64,000 bases of DNA from Paragordius varius (Eukaryota > Nematomorpha). The notes under the pieces are model-generated. The model worked only from the letters and a program-made list of their open reading frames with translations, had not been told where the DNA came from and did not search any database. This document shows, piece by piece, positions 1 to 12,282 of this stretch; within the stretch, counting starts at the first letter, position 1; the number at the start of each line of letters is the position of its first letter. Location: positions 12,276,001-12,340,000 of the forward strand of contig OZ176051.1 in the NCBI GenBank assembly GCA_964247055.1. Direction: 5' to 3'. Made by a program: the position numbers and the translations under genes.

Positions 1-235
1 CTTATCTCCATCACCTCTATTTAATGCAAAGTATTAAAAATTATTATCGGTGAGACTACCTCACAGCGAGGCGTGACAGGGCCAGCTAGTAGACTATAAA
101 ATGTTTTATCAACCATATATTGTAAAAAAATATTTTTACGCTTTATTTCTACTTTAATTGAACCATTAAAAAATAGCGTATTGCAATACAAACGGTTAAA
201 AACAATTTATTGTTAAAAATTAATTTACATATAAT

Positions 236-496
236 TCAGGACGAACTTTTATTTGTTGATTCTCTGCATATTAAGCATAATGCTTTGTTGTAAGTTTTAA
301 TGAAACAATAATCATATACCCAATTCGCATTAAATTCGCGGTTTCCTTCCTTAATTTTTCTTTTCTTTGACATTTTTTTAATAGAAAATATATAAAAATG
401 ATGGCCTACTTTTTTTAGTAAACAAGTAAAGGGTGTAGCGTCGGAAGATCGTCGGCCACCTGCCGTCAAGGCAATCTCTACCCACCCGTAACGCAT
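236..496 (-). mobile_element. hAT transposase N-terminal fragment (GTF2IRD2-like)
   Basis: The minus-strand translation MSKKRKIKEGNREFN, then W..DYCFI and ALCLICRES, matches the start of GTF2IRD2-type hAT transposases (KRK..NREFN..W...YCFI....CLIC). The rest of the transposase is not seen. The hAT-like end at about 1810-1855 (GGGCCGC...GGCCACCCCTG, inverted to CAGGGGTGGCC) could be its 5' terminus, with unrelated DNA between. Confidence 0.55.
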
Positions 497-499
497 TGA

Positions 500-609
500 G
501 CTTCAGAGCGGGGAGACACATACGAGGTTGGGTTTGACGTTAGTATCTACATACATAAATAAATGCCTTCATGTTACATGTGTTAATGGGAGTTAGTATA
601 GTTAAAAAG

Positions 610-658
<49 letters not shown>

Positions 659-1830
659 GAAATGTTAATTTTGCCTTGTTAGGTAGGTAAAAGCAATATT
701 TGAGTTTAAATAATCGTACAGACAGGGTTTGATCCTTACTCCAGAAAGTAATGTCAAAGGTCTATGTCGGGTCAAATGTAGAGCTACTTTTAAGCTCTTA
801 TCTTTGTGGAATGGGGTTTTCTTTTGCTTCTAAATGAGTGTGGCCTTTAAGGTAGACCAATTTTGGAGATATAGACATTACAAGCGTCAACGTTACCCCT
901 TCGTGCGACCATGTTTCAGTCATACCTTCAACTGGGACGCTAACCCGGGATAAGTGGTCGTTGACCTTGCTCTGAGCTAAGTCTCAACGCCGACCAACAG
1001 AGATGTCGGAGATTGGTAACCAGCCCTGCTCAAATATCAGCGGCTCCAAAATTGCTTCCCAGGACGTCGTCACCAATGATTCATTCAGTGGTACATTTTG
1101 TTCGTGGGATATCTGTGGGAAGCAGTATATATTATAAACTAACTGTAATATTGGTGTTTACCATTATCAGATTTAGTTGTAAATATTACATCAATACTAA
1201 CTGACTTTAACAGAGCGTTGTAAAATAAAAATTTATACCTTATCCAGCAGTGGGAATTAACCTTAAAATACTACCGACTTCGCAATAGTACCATTCAATC
1301 TGGAGCAAAGTAGTATTGGTAATCAGCCTTCAAATATCAGCGGTTCCGATGTCATCGTCATGGGGAAGTTTTGTATTGGTCTCCAACGGGATAGGATTAG
1401 TAACTCTGGTGCGTTTCCTCGTTGTCAGGAGCTTAAAAATGATAGAGGTGCATAATCCTAATAGCGTTCATTAGCTCAGCTTCAAGAGCCCAGTTGGCCA
1501 CAGTTACTGAAGTTCTTTCGGTAAGTTTTAAAGATCGGGGTCATTGCGGTTGTACAGTCATTCGATTCTAGCCTGGAATGGATTTCGTCATTGTTGCGTC
1601 AGCCGGTGCCACACATCAAAAAGTCGTACTTTTTTTAGTATTCATTCGTGTGTTTATGAGAGCAAAACATCAGCAAACGGTCAAATGAAAGAATGCGTTT
1701 TGATCAACCCTTTATACAAAAGGTAATGTTTATTAAATTTGTGTAACAAAATAAGATTTTTGCACATTCAGCAAAAAATTTATTAGTATTTTAAGACTTT
1801 TTGACTATTGGGCCGCATAAAGGTTTCAAT
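500..1830. other. Unassigned, GC-richer stretch with a duplicated motif
   Basis: No convincing gene. A (TA)n run occupies about 609-653. Between about 720 and 1700 the GC content is visibly higher than in the surroundings. The phrase CAAATATCAGCGG(C/T)TCC occurs at about 1030 and 1336, each time after a GGTAA(C/T)CAGCC word. The short ORFs here show no recognisable domain. Confidence 0.3.
609..653. repeat. (TA)n microsatellite
   Basis: Uninterrupted TA repeat. Similar runs occur at about 2418-2470, 8533-8555, 20850-20868, 45883-45917 and 48630-48653; two of these flank foldback element 47462-48628. Confidence 0.8.
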
Positions 1831-1885
1831 TGGGCCGTATATTGGCCACCCCTGCTCTAGTGCAAGGGTGTGCAACACAAATGGT
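1810..1885. mobile_element. Two abutting hAT-type termini
   Basis: GGCCACCCCTG ends near 1855 and is followed by CTCTAGTG and then CAAGGGTGTGCAACACAAATGG. The first is a hAT right end; the second resembles the left end at 46533 (CAGGGGTGTCCAACACAAATGG). The eight bases between could be a target-site duplication. Confidence 0.4.
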
Positions 1886-2424
1886 TAAATTTGCATTAAA
1901 AAATAAACAAATAAGCATCAATAATATTTTATCATAAAATCATGATAATGAAAAAATATACATAATTTTTTTTTTCATTGACAAAATTTGGAATTGCCTA
2001 ACTTTTTAAATATCAAAAATAAGTTTATCTTCAAGTGACAATGTTTAGCATAATCGAATTTTAAATATAATATCTTTTGTTTTTACACTTAAATGCCTCA
2101 ACAATATTTTGCTATAAATTAAATTAAGTTTTTCTTTAGAGATTTTTTGGATTCATAATTTTTCATATTATTGTTAAATATCTACCCTTTCGTCTTTATT
2201 TAAAGAGTACTTGATCATTGAAAATTTAGACTTTCCTGAATTCAAGATTTATTGTTTTTATATGTAATTAGTGATATACGATATTTTTAACAATGAATCT
2301 TTCACCAAAATTCTTTTATTCAACGAATGAACAAATTTTGTTTTACTATTAAGCACCACAAAAGCGCAAACATCGAAAACACCACTTGATATATTTAATT
2401 ATCAGAATATAAATTTATATATAT

Positions 2425-2472
<48 letters not shown>

Positions 2473-3471
2473 CATAAGAAAATTTTTATACTCCCGATTT
2501 TGAACGCTTAGTATATATCACTTCTTAAACTATGGGTCATGACCCCATTTGGGGTCGCGTATGAAAATTATGGGGTCGCGAGTGATAAAAATACAAAACA
2601 AAATTTTTTTAACTTATAATATTATTGATATAAAGAAAAATAGCAATCATCGTAGATAAATATATTAAAAAATCTTCTGGTTCGGAAAGATTGTTTATAT
2701 TAGATTTTCTATTACGAACATAGCTATGTTATTTCAAATGTTTTAATTAAGGTTGAAGAAAATGACGGGAACGTCTTTTGTAAAAAAACAATTAGTGGTA
2801 AAGTTGATGCTCTTCTAGAGTTGTAATTTGTCAGTGTCCCCTGTAACAAGATTTTAGTTTTCTTTTATTTATTCGGTAATTTATAAAATCAAATATAATC
2901 TTCAATATGTTTTTTTATATTTATTGTATTTTAGGACAAAAATATTTTTGCCAATGGATAAATGTATGAACTTAAATAAGAATGGTAATGGCGCAGTTGA
3001 TAAGCCAACAAACTCTTCTTAGACAGGACAAAGTAATGGAAAAGAGTCATCTAATGTGCGAAAATGAAAATATGATGAGTCTTTTCTTTAATTTGGCTTT
3101 AAATTTCAAAATTATAAGGTAATGAACAACCTCTTTGTTTGTTATGCAATGATTCGGAGAGTATGAAACCATAATTAAAAATACATCTTGAATCAAAGCC
3201 TGTTTCGTATGTAAATAAACCCAAAGAATATTTTTAAAGACTGTGTATATCTATAAATAAAGAAAAGAACATTGAAAAATTTATAACTGGTAATAAAAAA
3301 TATTTACTAGCATCATATGAAGCTTCATACTGTATTGCTAAAAATAAAAAGCCGTTCACCATTGGAGAAGATCTTGTGTTTGCTGCTATTTAAATGGTAG
3401 AGATACTACATGGAAGAAAATATGGCGATGATATTCAAAAATTTCTTTGTCGAACGACACCTCGAATAGAA

Positions 3472-4690
3472 TAACGTTTTCCTAGTCAATCGAAACATTT
3501 TCCCAGTCAATCGAAAGGTTTTCCCAATCAATCGAAACATTTTCCCAGTCAATAAAAACATTTTCCCAATCAATAAAAACGTTTTCCCAGTCAATAAAAA
3601 CGGTTTTATTTTTACGATAAATATCAAAACAAGATATAAAAACAACTTTTAATCATTATCAGCGAAATATTAGGAAATTTTTTTATAAAAACAAAATATT
3701 GGAAAATTTCCAATTCTATTCCAGTGCACAATCATTAATGACCTAATTTTTAAAAGTTATGTTTTTTGAATTTGAGATATTTTATCGAAGGTTCGCATTA
3801 ATATTTGCGGCTAACTTATAAAATCTAAAGTTACGGATGAAATAATACAATTTACGAAAATATAACATTTTTATCTCAAAGGTCTAAATCATATTGGATC
3901 TTAAACATATACCCTAATTTATTTATCATTTGGTCAAAGGTGGTTAAACGCGGCCCTACGAGATTCGTGCTGCCCGCGAAAATTTTGGAAATCCTATGCA
4001 AAAATATGTCCACAAAATTTTGGTAAAATTCATATTTCTGACGCAATGATACTGAGTGAGTCTATCAAATTGGCAACGAATTTAAAAAAAATTGTTATAT
4101 TGTGTTTAAGTTTTACAGTCATATGTCTAAAATCGAATAAATTATTTATGAATGCCCGTATATATTCCGATTGCGGAACGCCATGCTTTTTGAGTTAAAA
4201 ATGCGGCCGGCGAAGCCATTTGGTTGGACACCCTCGTTTTAGAAATATCGTTCTTTTATAAAATATATTTAAATCAAAAACATTTTTGTCTAAAAAAAAA
4301 TTTTTAGATAAAATTTTCCGACAGTATTTTTATCAAACTTGTCATGTTTAAAAACTGTTTTGTGGCGTTTCGCAAATATTAATGCGAACCATCGATAAAA
4401 CAAAAACTATTATCCTTAAAAATATCTCCCAAAAATATAACTTTTGAAGAATAAGTCATTAATGATTGGGCGCTGGATAATAATTGGAAAAATTTTCATT
4501 CAATAATTTTGTTTTAATAAAAAATAATATCCTACTATTACGCTGATAATGATTAAAAGTTAATTTTATAACTTGTTTTGATATTTATCATCAAAAACCG
4601 TTTTATTGACTGGGTAAATGTTTTGATTGATTGGGACAACCTTTCGATCGACTGGGAAAATGTTTCGATTGGCTGGAAAAATGTTTTGTT
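3472..4690. mobile_element. Foldback element inserted in the hAT relic
   Basis: The left arm (about 3472-3813) and right arm (about 4370-4690) are inverted copies of each other. The tips consist of imperfect ~20-bp tandem units (ACATTTTCCCAGTCAATCGA type), which is the signature of foldback elements. The middle holds a hAT-type MITE (about 3936-4238). hAT coding sequence stops before the left arm and resumes after the right arm. Confidence 0.75.
3936..4238. mobile_element. hAT-type MITE inside the foldback element
   Basis: It begins CAAAGGTGGTTAAACGCGGCC and ends with the inverse type of sequence (GCGGCCGGCGAAGCCA...GGACACCCTCG). The right half recurs at 21050-21165. Confidence 0.5.
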
Positions 4691-6724
4691 TTAAAGAAAG
4701 CGTGGAGGAAGAAGTGTTAATTTATTGTACTATGGAAGGTCATATTACAGGGAAAGATATACGTAAAGTTGACGATTTTTAAAAGCAGAAGGTTTAGAAT
4801 GAAATAATTGCTGTGGAATATGCACAGATGTTGCAAGAGCGATGACGGGCAAAAATATTGGTTTTAAATAATTTTTTCAGACTGCTCATTATGATCATAT
4901 AACTTTTACTCATTGCCTAATTCACCGAGAGACTCTTGCAGCAAAAAAAATTAGCACCAGAATTGAACGATGTGCTTCAGGATGCTGTTAAAGTCATTGG
5001 ATATATTTACTTCAAACGCTAAAATTGAAAGTTATATCAAAAAGATCAGCATTTGGAAAAGTAGGGTCAAAAAAATTCGTTCGAAATGTTTTCCAGTGTC
5101 GACAAATTGGGAAAATTCATTGTAAAATTTTTATTGCAAAACTATTGTAGATCACTTAAAAGCGCTAGAAATACAGTTCCTGACATATTTTATATGAAAT
5201 ATTGATTTACAAAAAATAGTTTGGATTCAAAAGCCGTTTTGGATTGGCTTAAGTGAGATTGATCATCTGCCACTTTAAAGCTCACGGGGAATTTGCTGAG
5301 TTTTCGTGTGACTCAAACTTAAAACTATAATTCCCAAAAAAGCTCTTGACTAAATTTTGGATCGGAACTTGAACTGAATTCCCCACAATTGCCGATATGG
5401 CGTTAAATGTACTTCTGCCATTCAACACCACATATTTATGTGCAGTTACTTTTTCAGCTTAACGCACATTAAATCCCAATATCGTTCAGCAATGTTGAGT
5501 TCAGCAATGTTGAAGAGGTCTTAGGCACAGCAGTTCAAACATTAAAAGATTTGATTTGTTATGCAATAAAAACAAGCACATCCATCTTATTAAATTTTTA
5601 ACCTAAACTTTAATTTAATATTTACCACGCAACTGCTTGGATATATTCCAGAAAATTAAGACTGTCAGAATCCACTTTTGTTTTTAACACTATAATAAAA
5701 ACATTTCTTTAACATTTTGTGCAAATTTAAATTTTTTTTATGTATCAAAAGGAATTTTAAATTTATATATTTTCATATGCATATGTATATTGTTACCTAA
5801 TAAATATATCATCAAAAAATATTAATTTATTTTTCTTATATTTGTTAGGGTCGTTAAGAAACTCGCAAACATAAATGGGGTTGCGAATTACAAAAGTTTA
5901 AGAAGCCCTGTTCTAAGTGGAATTAAAATTAACATTTGTCAAAAATTATTCAAGGTCAAATATAATTAAGTGTTTTTATGGTAAAGCAAATTAACTGAAT
6001 GTCTAAGGCTGCCAAAATTTTAAAACAGTCTATTGATATTTATACACACGGTGCGAGTTTACCATAATAACCATTCTCAAAATTATTCAAAATTAAAGTT
6101 TATGTAGTTATTGCATTTTTGTAAAAAAAATTGACAGATAATTGTTATAATGCCAGTTTACATCCTATTTCAAGGTCAATATAGAAAAGACGTGATAGTT
6201 GTAAACTATTTGAAAATATTAAAAAATAAAATATAGAGCTAACCATATATAACTATCTATATTGGATATAAACAAAAAGCCAAAAATACACAAGGTGCAC
6301 TAAAAATACTGGATAATCAAATACTCTAAAACTAAGGCTTTCTAATTTATGTATATATAATATCGTAGAGTCGTATTTAATCATAGTAAAAAGTAAAAGA
6401 TATGTTTTACAAAAATTTATTTAATGAAAACTTAATCAACTTTAAACCTTGTTGAGTAGGTAATAAAAAATAAGGAAATATTATTTTTAACTAATAACCA
6501 TTCATATGCTAATATAATATTAGTCTTAAAAAATCAAAATTGATTTACCTTTTTGTATAGATATAGGCAAATAACTTGCTAAAAATATGTTATATAATCC
6601 TTATAGAAGATATAAGACATTGTAATAAATGGACTTTCGGTTACAAACGGTCAGTCTATGGTAGATATTAGTCAAACATAAACGAAAATAATAGTTTTAT
6701 TTTGGTTTCATGCCAGAAAAGTAA

Positions 6725-7810
6725 ACAGTAGACCCTACACATGTGGTAAGGAGGTTGATTGAAAAACACATTGAAAAAAAGAATGAATTACACTGGGTTT
6801 TAAATGACATAAAGAAGGCGTTTGACAGGATTCCTAGAAAACTATTTGGTGGAGTCTCCGTCGTAAAAAAGTGCCAGAAAGTTATATTAGATTATTACAA
6901 ATAATGTATGAATCCCACACCTCCAGGATTAAAACCCCACAAGGTTTATCATAGCCCTTTTCAATACATGGAGTCTACCAAGGCTCATCACTTAGCCCCC
7001 TATTGTTTATAATTTGTATGGACGAGGTAGCCAAGGTCGTTAATGTGAGTTCAGGTTGGTACTTAATGTATGCAGATGACATAATCATCTTGTCTGATTC
7101 ATTAACTGAGTTAAAGCGAACGGTAAACAGATGGGTTATTATACTGGATCCATACGGTCTGAACATAAACAAAGCAAACACCGAACTTATTACTTTTGGG
7201 GGATCCACAACATGAAATGGTTGATGATAGTTGGGTTGTGAAGGGTAAAGAAAGTTGAAAATATTTGGGGCGTTAAGTTCAGATGGATCGTTGACCGATG
7301 ATATTAATATAAGAATAAAGAGCAGTTGGGTAAATTGGAAGAAAATTTTAAGCTTGTTATGCGATCGAAATATTGATGTTAGAGTGAAAGGTAAGATATA
7401 CGTTCAGTTGTTCAGCCCACAATGATGTATAATTCACAGACGTGGGGTATCAAAAAATCATAAGAAAGACATTTTAACGTGACTTAAATGAAAATGCTTA
7501 GAATGATGTGTGGGGTAACAAGAAAGGACAGAATTGAGAATAGATTTATTCGTATGAGCACAGATATTAAACCAATAGTGGAAAGAATGTCAAAAAATAG
7601 ACTACGTTGGTTCGGGCACATTGAAAGGAGAGATTCTAATTATATTGCAAAAATAATAGATTCATATAGATGAGGGAAACGAGGACGTGGGCCGCCTAAA
7701 ACGAAATGGATAGATACAGTAAAAAGAGAGCTAGCAGAATACGAGCTTAATGCAGATGACGCCATAATAGAGCTGTATGACGAGACAGGTTGTATAACAT
7801 GACCGCTCTC
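6725..7810 (+). mobile_element. RTE-type LINE fragment (reverse transcriptase to C-terminus)
   Basis: Translated blocks run THVVRRLIEKHIEKKNELH, KKAFDRIPRK, the catalytic YADDII at about 7069, LNINKANTELITFGG, then KYLGALSSDGSLT and the C-terminal KNRLRWFGHIERR and GKRGRGPPKTKWIDTVK. This order is that of RTE-clade LINEs. The endonuclease is absent (5' truncation) and the frame is broken several times, so the element is dead. Confidence 0.75.
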
Positions 7811-7859
7811 ACGAGTGAAAACATGTAATGTAATAGTAATTTAGACAAAAAATGTGCAC

Positions 7860-9430
7860 AAATATATTTATTATTAAAAATATCTACTAAAACATGATAT
7901 TATTCATGTTATTGTATTTAAAATATAATCATTTGGTGAAACAATTAAGTAAGAATTTAATTATCTCCGTTTTTTATCTTATAAAATCCAAAATTATATA
8001 GTACTTACCAAAAGAATCTCTAGAATATTTGGTGTCAAAACATGCAATATAATGAAAATTTAAATAAGTATACAATGCAAAATGGAATTATTGTGAAATG
8101 GTTAAATATCCGAAGAAATGAAATGTTTGAGGTAAGAATTTATTTTTTGATTTAAAAAAATTTTTTACGGTTATAAGCAAAACAAACTATAAATTGCTTA
8201 TTTTAATTTTTGTATATATTTTTTATAAAATGTTATATGAATAAAAAACTTGCATAAGGGCAATAGTTTTTATTATGTTTGGGATTATTATTTTAGAGCT
8301 GCTTTTCTATTCCATTATGCTATCCAAGTTTTAGAGGAAAAGTTTTGAGTTTTATAAACTATTTATGTCTTAAGGGCAGTGCACCATATAACACAGCAAT
8401 CATTGCATAAAATCGAGATTTCATACATAAGCACACCAGATTAAATATTAATTCAGGACTATAAGTACTTTTAGTGGCATAGAGCCTCCGTGGAAAGCAG
8501 TATACCCTCTATACAGATTAATTGTTAAATTTATATATATATATATATATATATAGAAATATATAACACAAATCTTGAAGTGTAAAAACTACTGATAATG
8601 GATTTTTATTCTTTTAAATTTGTATCCAGATTTTTATGACTTTAGTGTGACCTTAATAATGAGAGAAAGTTTTTGTCACTTTGTTGAAATTGCTCCGCCT
8701 AGCAGATTTTGCTAGATCAATTTTTTTTGGTCTAAATGCTTTATTTGAAAATCTTAATTAAACTAACATTCATTTAAAAAGCACAATATGTATTTAAATT
8801 TCGTTTAGATGAGGGCTGTCAAAGTCTAATTATTGTTTAGGAAGAAACGGTTAAATTTTTAGCGCTAAAATCCCAAGATTGCATGATATTTAATATATGT
8901 TAAAATATGACATCGAAAAAATTAATTCTGAAATGTATACATTGCACAAATTTAATTTTTAAGAAAATTTTGTTCAAGCGTAATAGATATATTATTATTC
9001 TTATTCAATGATGCTAATTCCCAATACCTCATTTGTTCCAAGTTATTAAGATTTAAGTTAAGACAATTTGGCATTAGTTATTGTAAAAAATGAACTTTTA
9101 TTTTCATATTTTTTTAAATATTACACACTATATATTTTATAGATGATATTGGGAATAAAGTACTTCATCACCTATTTTTGAATTGTTGATTACTGAATTT
9201 TGTGGTAGAAACGCAATTTAACGATTGTTTGAAATTTTTTGAAACTTAAATGAGCTGTATGCGACCATAAAAGTGTTTTTTATACTCCAATCATTTACAT
9301 TTTTTGATGTACTTGCTTGTCATATAAAAATCCATGTATCAAACAATGAGATATTTATCAGTATTATGGCTTATGAAGCAAAAAAAATATTTTTGCTCCT
9401 TCTAATTATTTTTGGATAAGAATGGTGATT
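7860..9430. other. AT-rich sequence without a gene
   Basis: No coding signal was seen. The phrase CTTAAGGGC(A/T)GTGCACCATATAA at about 8370 recurs at about 40857, so an old dispersed repeat is present. A (TA)n run lies at about 8533-8555. Confidence 0.3.
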
Positions 9431-9614
9431 GGAAAAAAGGTTGGAAATCATGAGTACGACACGATAGTGGAAGAACACAAAGGAACGAAGCTGGTAAAGT
9501 TAAACGATTGATAGAATGTATAATTAATCAAATGTTTGTTGTGAATACATGGTATAAACATAAAGATGGTTATACAACCTCCCCTTGTGGCAAAATTGAA
9601 AACCAAATAGATTA

Positions 9615-10741
9615 CACTAGTCGACAAATTTGGACATTTTTGAGCACCACCACTCAAACTTTTAAATTATGACCAATTTTAGTGTTTTAAAACCGAATGT
9701 GAAAGAATTTATGATCCCGCCAATCAGAATTTCGAAATATTATAGGTTTTTCAATTTTTCAAAAACAAGAGAAAATCGAGAGAAAATTAAATATAACTTT
9801 ATAATAAAATGTTATTATATTATAAACTTAATATCATTTAATAAAGCGTTTTAAACTCTATCTTTTGAATATAAATATGTCATTTAAATATCAGAGCGAA
9901 AAAAATAGTGCGGACTTAAAAGTCAAAATTTAGTCTTTTTCTTTCAAGTGAATTTTTAATACGTATAAAAAAATTTTAAAAAAATACTAAAAAAGGCATT
10001 CTCAAAAAGCCTAATAAGTACTCGCAAGAACAAAAACTAACAAAAAAAATATAGCCTATGTAAAAGCCGAAGGTTTTGAGTTGGTTCTTACAAAAAATCC
10101 TTTATTTATACCTAGTTGATATACTTTATTTTTTAAAATTATTGGTTGTTTTGTATTTTTAATTTCAGATGGATGTTGTGTGGTCACTTTTAGTAGAATT
10201 TACTATTATGGGATTGGACCATTTGTATTTACCTAATCTTTTTATTCAATTTAATTGTAGAATTTATCTAACTTTATTCTGTGAATTGGTTAATTTGACA
10301 TGTCAATTTGCCTGGATTTTGCTTGCAAGTCTCTCTTATCGGGCTTTAGGATTACTTATTCTTATCTTTGCCATATCTGGCATAATTGGATCGCTTGGGG
10401 GATATGCAGAGCTTGTGCAGCCGCCCGGATCTACACTATACATAAGCCCCTTTTAGATTTTTAATACTTTGGCTCTTAGTTTGTTTAGTATCTTAATTAA
10501 TGCCTAAAATTTTGTTATTCATGCATGGAATATTACTTGTATCGACTTGTTCGTTTGAATATTTAAACATATATACACGAGGAATGATTGTTATTTTTAA
10601 ATTAAATACAAATTTAAAAATTAAATTTCGGAAAAATCCTATTGGTGGCCTCAGTTTTCTTTTGTGTTTTGACCTTTCCATGCCATTAGGTATCAGAAAA
10701 TGCAAAAATAATGGGGTGGTGCAAAACCTTGTTGAGCAGTG
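9615..10741 (+). mobile_element. Tc1/mariner-like relic inside the LINE
   Basis: Ends are CACTAGTCGACAA (9615) and TTGTTGAGCAGTG (10741), imperfect inverted repeats with TA before the left one. A GGCCVVTFSRIYYYGIGPF-like stretch at about 10166 resembles the Tc1 transposase block G..MVWG.FS..G.GPL. The left terminus is close to that of the MITE at 16219 (CACTAGACAACAAATTT). No intact transposase. Confidence 0.5.
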
Positions 10742-12282
10742 TTATATTATAGGACAACAAAGGAAAAAGTTCTTCATAGCTAAAACCAAGAAGAGTTGTG
10801 ACTGATCAAGCGATCACCAACTATTATAAACAACAATTAAAACTCACATCCCTGGAAGATGGAAAAATAATGCAAATACAACGGAGAACAAAGCCCTTTA
10901 GAATTTAAGATAGAAATAAACAATAGATTTGAATTACTATAAGTCAGACAATAATTCACGAGACAGCACAAAAACATTTACCGAAGAAAAAACATATATA
11001 AAGGTTATCAGAGGACTATATCTAAGAAAGGGAAATAGATATATTCAAAAAATTAAATTCCAAACTTCAGAGACAGGAAGAACCTGGAAGAATACTGTAA
11101 TGAACAATGCATTGAGGAAGCAAACAGAAAAGGCTTGAGTAAATATTTGTTCCAAACCATCAGATAGGTAAGAAATCAAGGAAAGATTTTGACGACGGAA
11201 ATGGAAAAAGAAAGATGTGAAAGTTACACCAATTAGCTATATAGTGCGCACCCAGGTGCAAACTGACAATTATATGGGAATGGAAATGATAAGTTATGTA
11301 TACTGGAAGTAGAGGTAGTAAATAATATTGATACCTAGGAAAGCCTCGGGAATAGATAATATTCCCTTGTAATTAATAAGAGATGTACCGATATCAGTTA
11401 TACATAGATTGTACCAGGAAGTATGGGAGTCAGGTATTTGGACAAAAGACTGGCAAACTTCACTGTTTATCCCAGTTATTAAAAAGGGAAATATATCAAA
11501 TTGCGAGAAGTATAGAAACATAGCTATCATTAGTCATGCAAGCAAAATTTTATTGAAAATTATCCAGAACAGATTACATCAACTGATAGACAGAGAGATT
11601 CCAGATGTTCAAGCAGTATTTATGAAGGGCGTGGCACAAGAGATCACAACTCTTACGTGAGAAACATAATTGAAACATGTAAAGAATATCAAGTGGAGTT
11701 AGTTATATATTGTGTTGAATATATCCAAACCATGTACATTTATGGCAAAGTTCGGAATCAATGGGAGTTACAGCAAAGCTATAACCTTGTTCAAAAATTT
11801 GTATGAACACCAAGAAGCCATAATACGAACCCCGGTGGGAGGAACCAACGAAATTACAATACAAAAGGGTGTTAGACAAGGATTTTACCACTTAGCATTT
11901 TTAATATTTGCACAGAAATGATCATGGGAAAAGTAAATGAAGCTACTGAAAGCATAAGGATAGGAGGGAGTAGTATTAACAATCTAAGATTGGATGACAC
12001 GACGCTGATCGCAGATAATATAAATAATATGATAAGGTTAGTAAGAGAAGAAAGTAAAAGATATGGATTGAACCTCAATCCTAAAAAAATCAAAGTTTGA
12101 GTTTATCAAAAAACAAACCTAATATAACTATAAAAGATAGCCAAGTAGAAGTAGTAAATGAAATCCCATTCTTAGGCTCTCTTATAGATATCCACGATTC
12201 CACGCCAGATATTAAACGCCGCATAGCATTAGGGAAGACAGTTGCGAAAGTGGACTAAATTATGGAAAAGTAAAGATATCAC

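Larger units (their letters stand above)
2519..5910 (+). mobile_element. Decayed hAT element (ZMYM6/SCAND3-like transposase), interrupted
   Basis: Terminal repeats are CTTCTTAAACT at 2521 and AGTTTAAGAAGCCCTG at 5895-5910. Coding pieces on the plus strand, in order: KYDESFL.FGF at about 3067, ESKPVSYVNKPKEYF at about 3193, an ASYEASYCIAKNKKPF region at about 3305, CCGICTDVARAMTGKN at about 4809 with THCLIHRETLAAKK and APELNDVLQDAVKVI just after it, and MALNVLLPFNTTYLC at about 5397. This is the order of the ZMYM6/EPM2AIP1-type hAT transposase. Many stops and frame changes make it dead. It is split by the foldback element at 3472-4690. Confidence 0.8.

Noticed and set aside
3470-3600. Regular ~20-bp repeats that recall a CRISPR array
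   Set aside because: There are no unique spacers, the host is eukaryotic, and the units are inverted at 4600-4690 as the tips of a foldback element.
3406-3645. Minus-strand LTGKMF repeat protein
   Set aside because: A by-product of translating the foldback tip repeats.
10169-10456. A 95-codon frame resembling a small membrane protein
   Set aside because: It overlaps, in another frame, the Tc1-like transposase block of the relic inserted in the LINE; the hydrophobic look comes from AT-rich codons.
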